In this document: positions 32,757-33,267 of the stretch, piece by piece | Layout of the letters: each line of letters opens with the position of its first letter | How positions within the stretch are numbered: the first letter of the stretch is position 1 | Assembly (NCBI GenBank): GCA_959596515.1 | Contig: CAUFXR010000018.1 | Span: 1 to 33,267 of the forward strand | Source of the DNA: an uncultured Oscillospiraceae bacterium | Lineage (GTDB): Bacteria; Bacillota; Clostridia; Oscillospirales; Acutalibacteraceae | Direction of reading: 5' to 3' | Length of the DNA: 33,267 nt | The notes under the pieces: generated by a model | Told to the model about the DNA's origin: nothing | The model's database searches: none | Seen by the model: the letters and a program-made list of their open reading frames with translations, nothing else | Program-made: the position numbers and the translations under genes

Positions 32757-32831
32757 GGCCCGATGGTCAAGAGGTCAAGACACCGCCCTTTCACGGCGGA
32801 ATCACGAGTTCGATTCTCGTTCGGGTCACCA
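32757..32831 (+). tRNA. tRNA-Glu (TTC)
   Basis: A 75-nt cloverleaf with acceptor GGCCCGA/TCGGGTC, anticodon loop CTTTCAC in a CCGCC/GGCGG stem, T-arm GTTCGATTC and encoded CCA. It is only 2 nt from tRNA-Met, so the two come from one precursor. Confidence 0.95.
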
Positions 32832-32840
32832 TGAAAAAGT

Positions 32841-32870
32841 TCTCCCCCGGCTTTTCGGGGGAAGCTTTTT
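32841..32870 (+). terminator. terminator between tRNA-Glu and tRNA-Val
   Basis: Stem CCCCCG (32844-32849) with CGGGGG (32856-32861), then AAGC and TTTTT. It may stop most transcripts before tRNA-Val, although no separate promoter is evident for the latter. Confidence 0.7.
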
Positions 32871-32877
32871 ATTTCTT

Positions 32878-32954
32878 GGACGCATAGCTCAGCTGGTTAG
32901 AGCGTTCGCCTCACACGCGAGAGGTCGAGGGTTCGAGTCCCCCTGCGTCCACCA
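32878..32954 (+). tRNA. tRNA-Val (CAC)
   Basis: A 77-nt cloverleaf with acceptor GGACGCA/TGCGTCC, D region TAGCTCAGCTGGTTAGAGC, anticodon loop CTCACAC, T-loop GTTCGAGTC and encoded CCA. The two minus-strand open frames across it are spurious readings of the tRNA. Confidence 0.95.
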
Positions 32955-32985
32955 TAATGTGGAGACAAAAAAGATGTCTCCTGCG

Positions 32986-33012
32986 AAAAGCCCGAATATA
33001 TCGGGCTTTTTT
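32986..33012 (+). terminator. rho-independent terminator after tRNA-Val
   Basis: Stem AAAAGCCCGA (32986-32995) with TCGGGCTTTT (33001-33010), 5-nt loop, then TT. A smaller stem GGAGAC/GTCTCC precedes it. Confidence 0.88.
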
Positions 33013-33020
33013 GCTACCCA

Positions 33021-33070
33021 AACGGCGATTTTTCTCTGTACCAAAACACAGATGTAAAATCGCCGTTTTC
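33021..33070. terminator. second hairpin after the tRNA cluster
   Basis: Arms AACGGCGATTT (33021-33031) and AAATCGCCGTT (33057-33067), with an inner TCTGT/ACAGA stem, followed by TTTC. Its arms resemble those of the jag terminator (17829-17860). Confidence 0.65.
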
Positions 33071-33117
33071 CCTTTGTGGATAGACTTGAACTCCCGAAAA
33101 GTAAATATCCGATACAC

Positions 33118-33155
33118 AGGCAGATAGAAATCAAAAATCTATCAGCCTTTTTTTA
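33118..33155 (+). terminator. terminator-like hairpin just upstream of the last gene
   Basis: AGGC-A-GATAG (33118-33127) pairs with CTATC-A-GCCT (33139-33148), one A-A mismatch, and is followed by TTTTTT. It may end earlier transcription or attenuate the gene that starts 27 nt further on. Confidence 0.7.
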
Positions 33156-33181
33156 TTACCTTCATAAAGGAGAAGATAGAT

Positions 33182-33267
33182 ATGCTACAGAAAGAATTAG
33201 CCAAACGGCTGTGCGGCCGCTTTGAAACCGAAATGGACGGTGACGGTTGGCTTGCGGTATCCTCGGA
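33182..33267 (+). CDS. 5' end of an unrecognised gene, cut by the window edge
   Basis: ATG 33182 follows AAGGAG at about 8 nt and the frame is open for 28 codons to the window end (MLQKELAKRLCGRFE then TEMDGDGWLAVSS). The first part is helical and basic. The family is not recognisable from this fragment. Its position directly downstream of a tRNA cluster is a common insertion point for mobile elements, but nothing here shows that. Confidence 0.6.
   Translation, partial: MLQKELAKRLCGRFETEMDGDGWLAVSS

Noticed and set aside
32889..33134. Minus-strand frames containing GDSNPRPLACEANA
   Set aside because: This peptide is a well-known false translation of the antisense strand of a tRNA gene; here it covers tRNA-Val.

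Overview
The window is the chromosomal replication-origin region of a low-to-moderate-GC Firmicute, most likely class Clostridia and probably Lachnospiraceae-like. I infer this from gene order (gyrA, gyrB, remB, recF, yaaA, dnaN, dnaA facing left; rpmH, rnpA, yidD, yidC, jag, mnmE, mnmG, rsmG, noc, parA, parB, serS, guaB facing right), purine-rich ribosome-binding sites and protein sequence style. The species cannot be named from the sequence alone.

Layout. 1-1420: no convincing gene; three different tandem-repeat arrays and two hairpins. 1421-14571 (minus strand): gyrA, an acyl-CoA thioesterase, an acidic YcxB-like membrane protein, gyrB, a zinc-ribbon membrane protein, remB, recF, yaaA, dnaN, dnaA. 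12450-13254: oriC, with a DnaA-box cluster next to dnaA, a GC-rich stretch, a DnaA-trio (TAG TAA TAG TAG TAG) and AT-rich DNA leading to dnaN. This is the same order as the Bacillus subtilis basal unwinding system. 14900-30463 (plus strand): ribosome/RNase P/membrane insertion genes (rpmH, rnpA, yidD, yidC, jag), tRNA-modification and 16S methylation genes (mnmE, mnmG, rsmG), chromosome segregation genes (noc, parA, parB), serS and guaB. 30464-33267: a repeat array, a strong terminator, two minus-strand genes (small membrane protein, GNAT acetyltransferase), then tRNA-Met(CAT), tRNA-Glu(TTC) and tRNA-Val(CAC) behind a consensus promoter, and the first 28 codons of an unrecognised gene at the right edge.

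How the parts work together. DnaA opens oriC, DnaN and RecF serve the fork, and gyrase removes supercoils. ParA/ParB with two parS sites (one in mnmG, one upstream of parA) organise the origin. A separate Noc paralogue carries the residues known to switch ParB-type proteins to the Noc-binding site, and a near-perfect Noc site lies downstream of guaB. Almost every gene is transcribed away from oriC, that is, with the replication fork.

The most unusual property is not a gene system. Most long gene gaps are filled with tandem repeats, each gap with its own unrelated unit (about 45, 51, 45, 52, 29, 19, 66, 90 and 37 bp, plus a purine tract). I saw no defence system, CRISPR array, insertion sequence, rRNA or prophage. 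I did not find an obviously new multi-gene system; the best leads are the repeat-filled gaps, the origin architecture, the Noc/ParB specificity pair and the structured parA leader.
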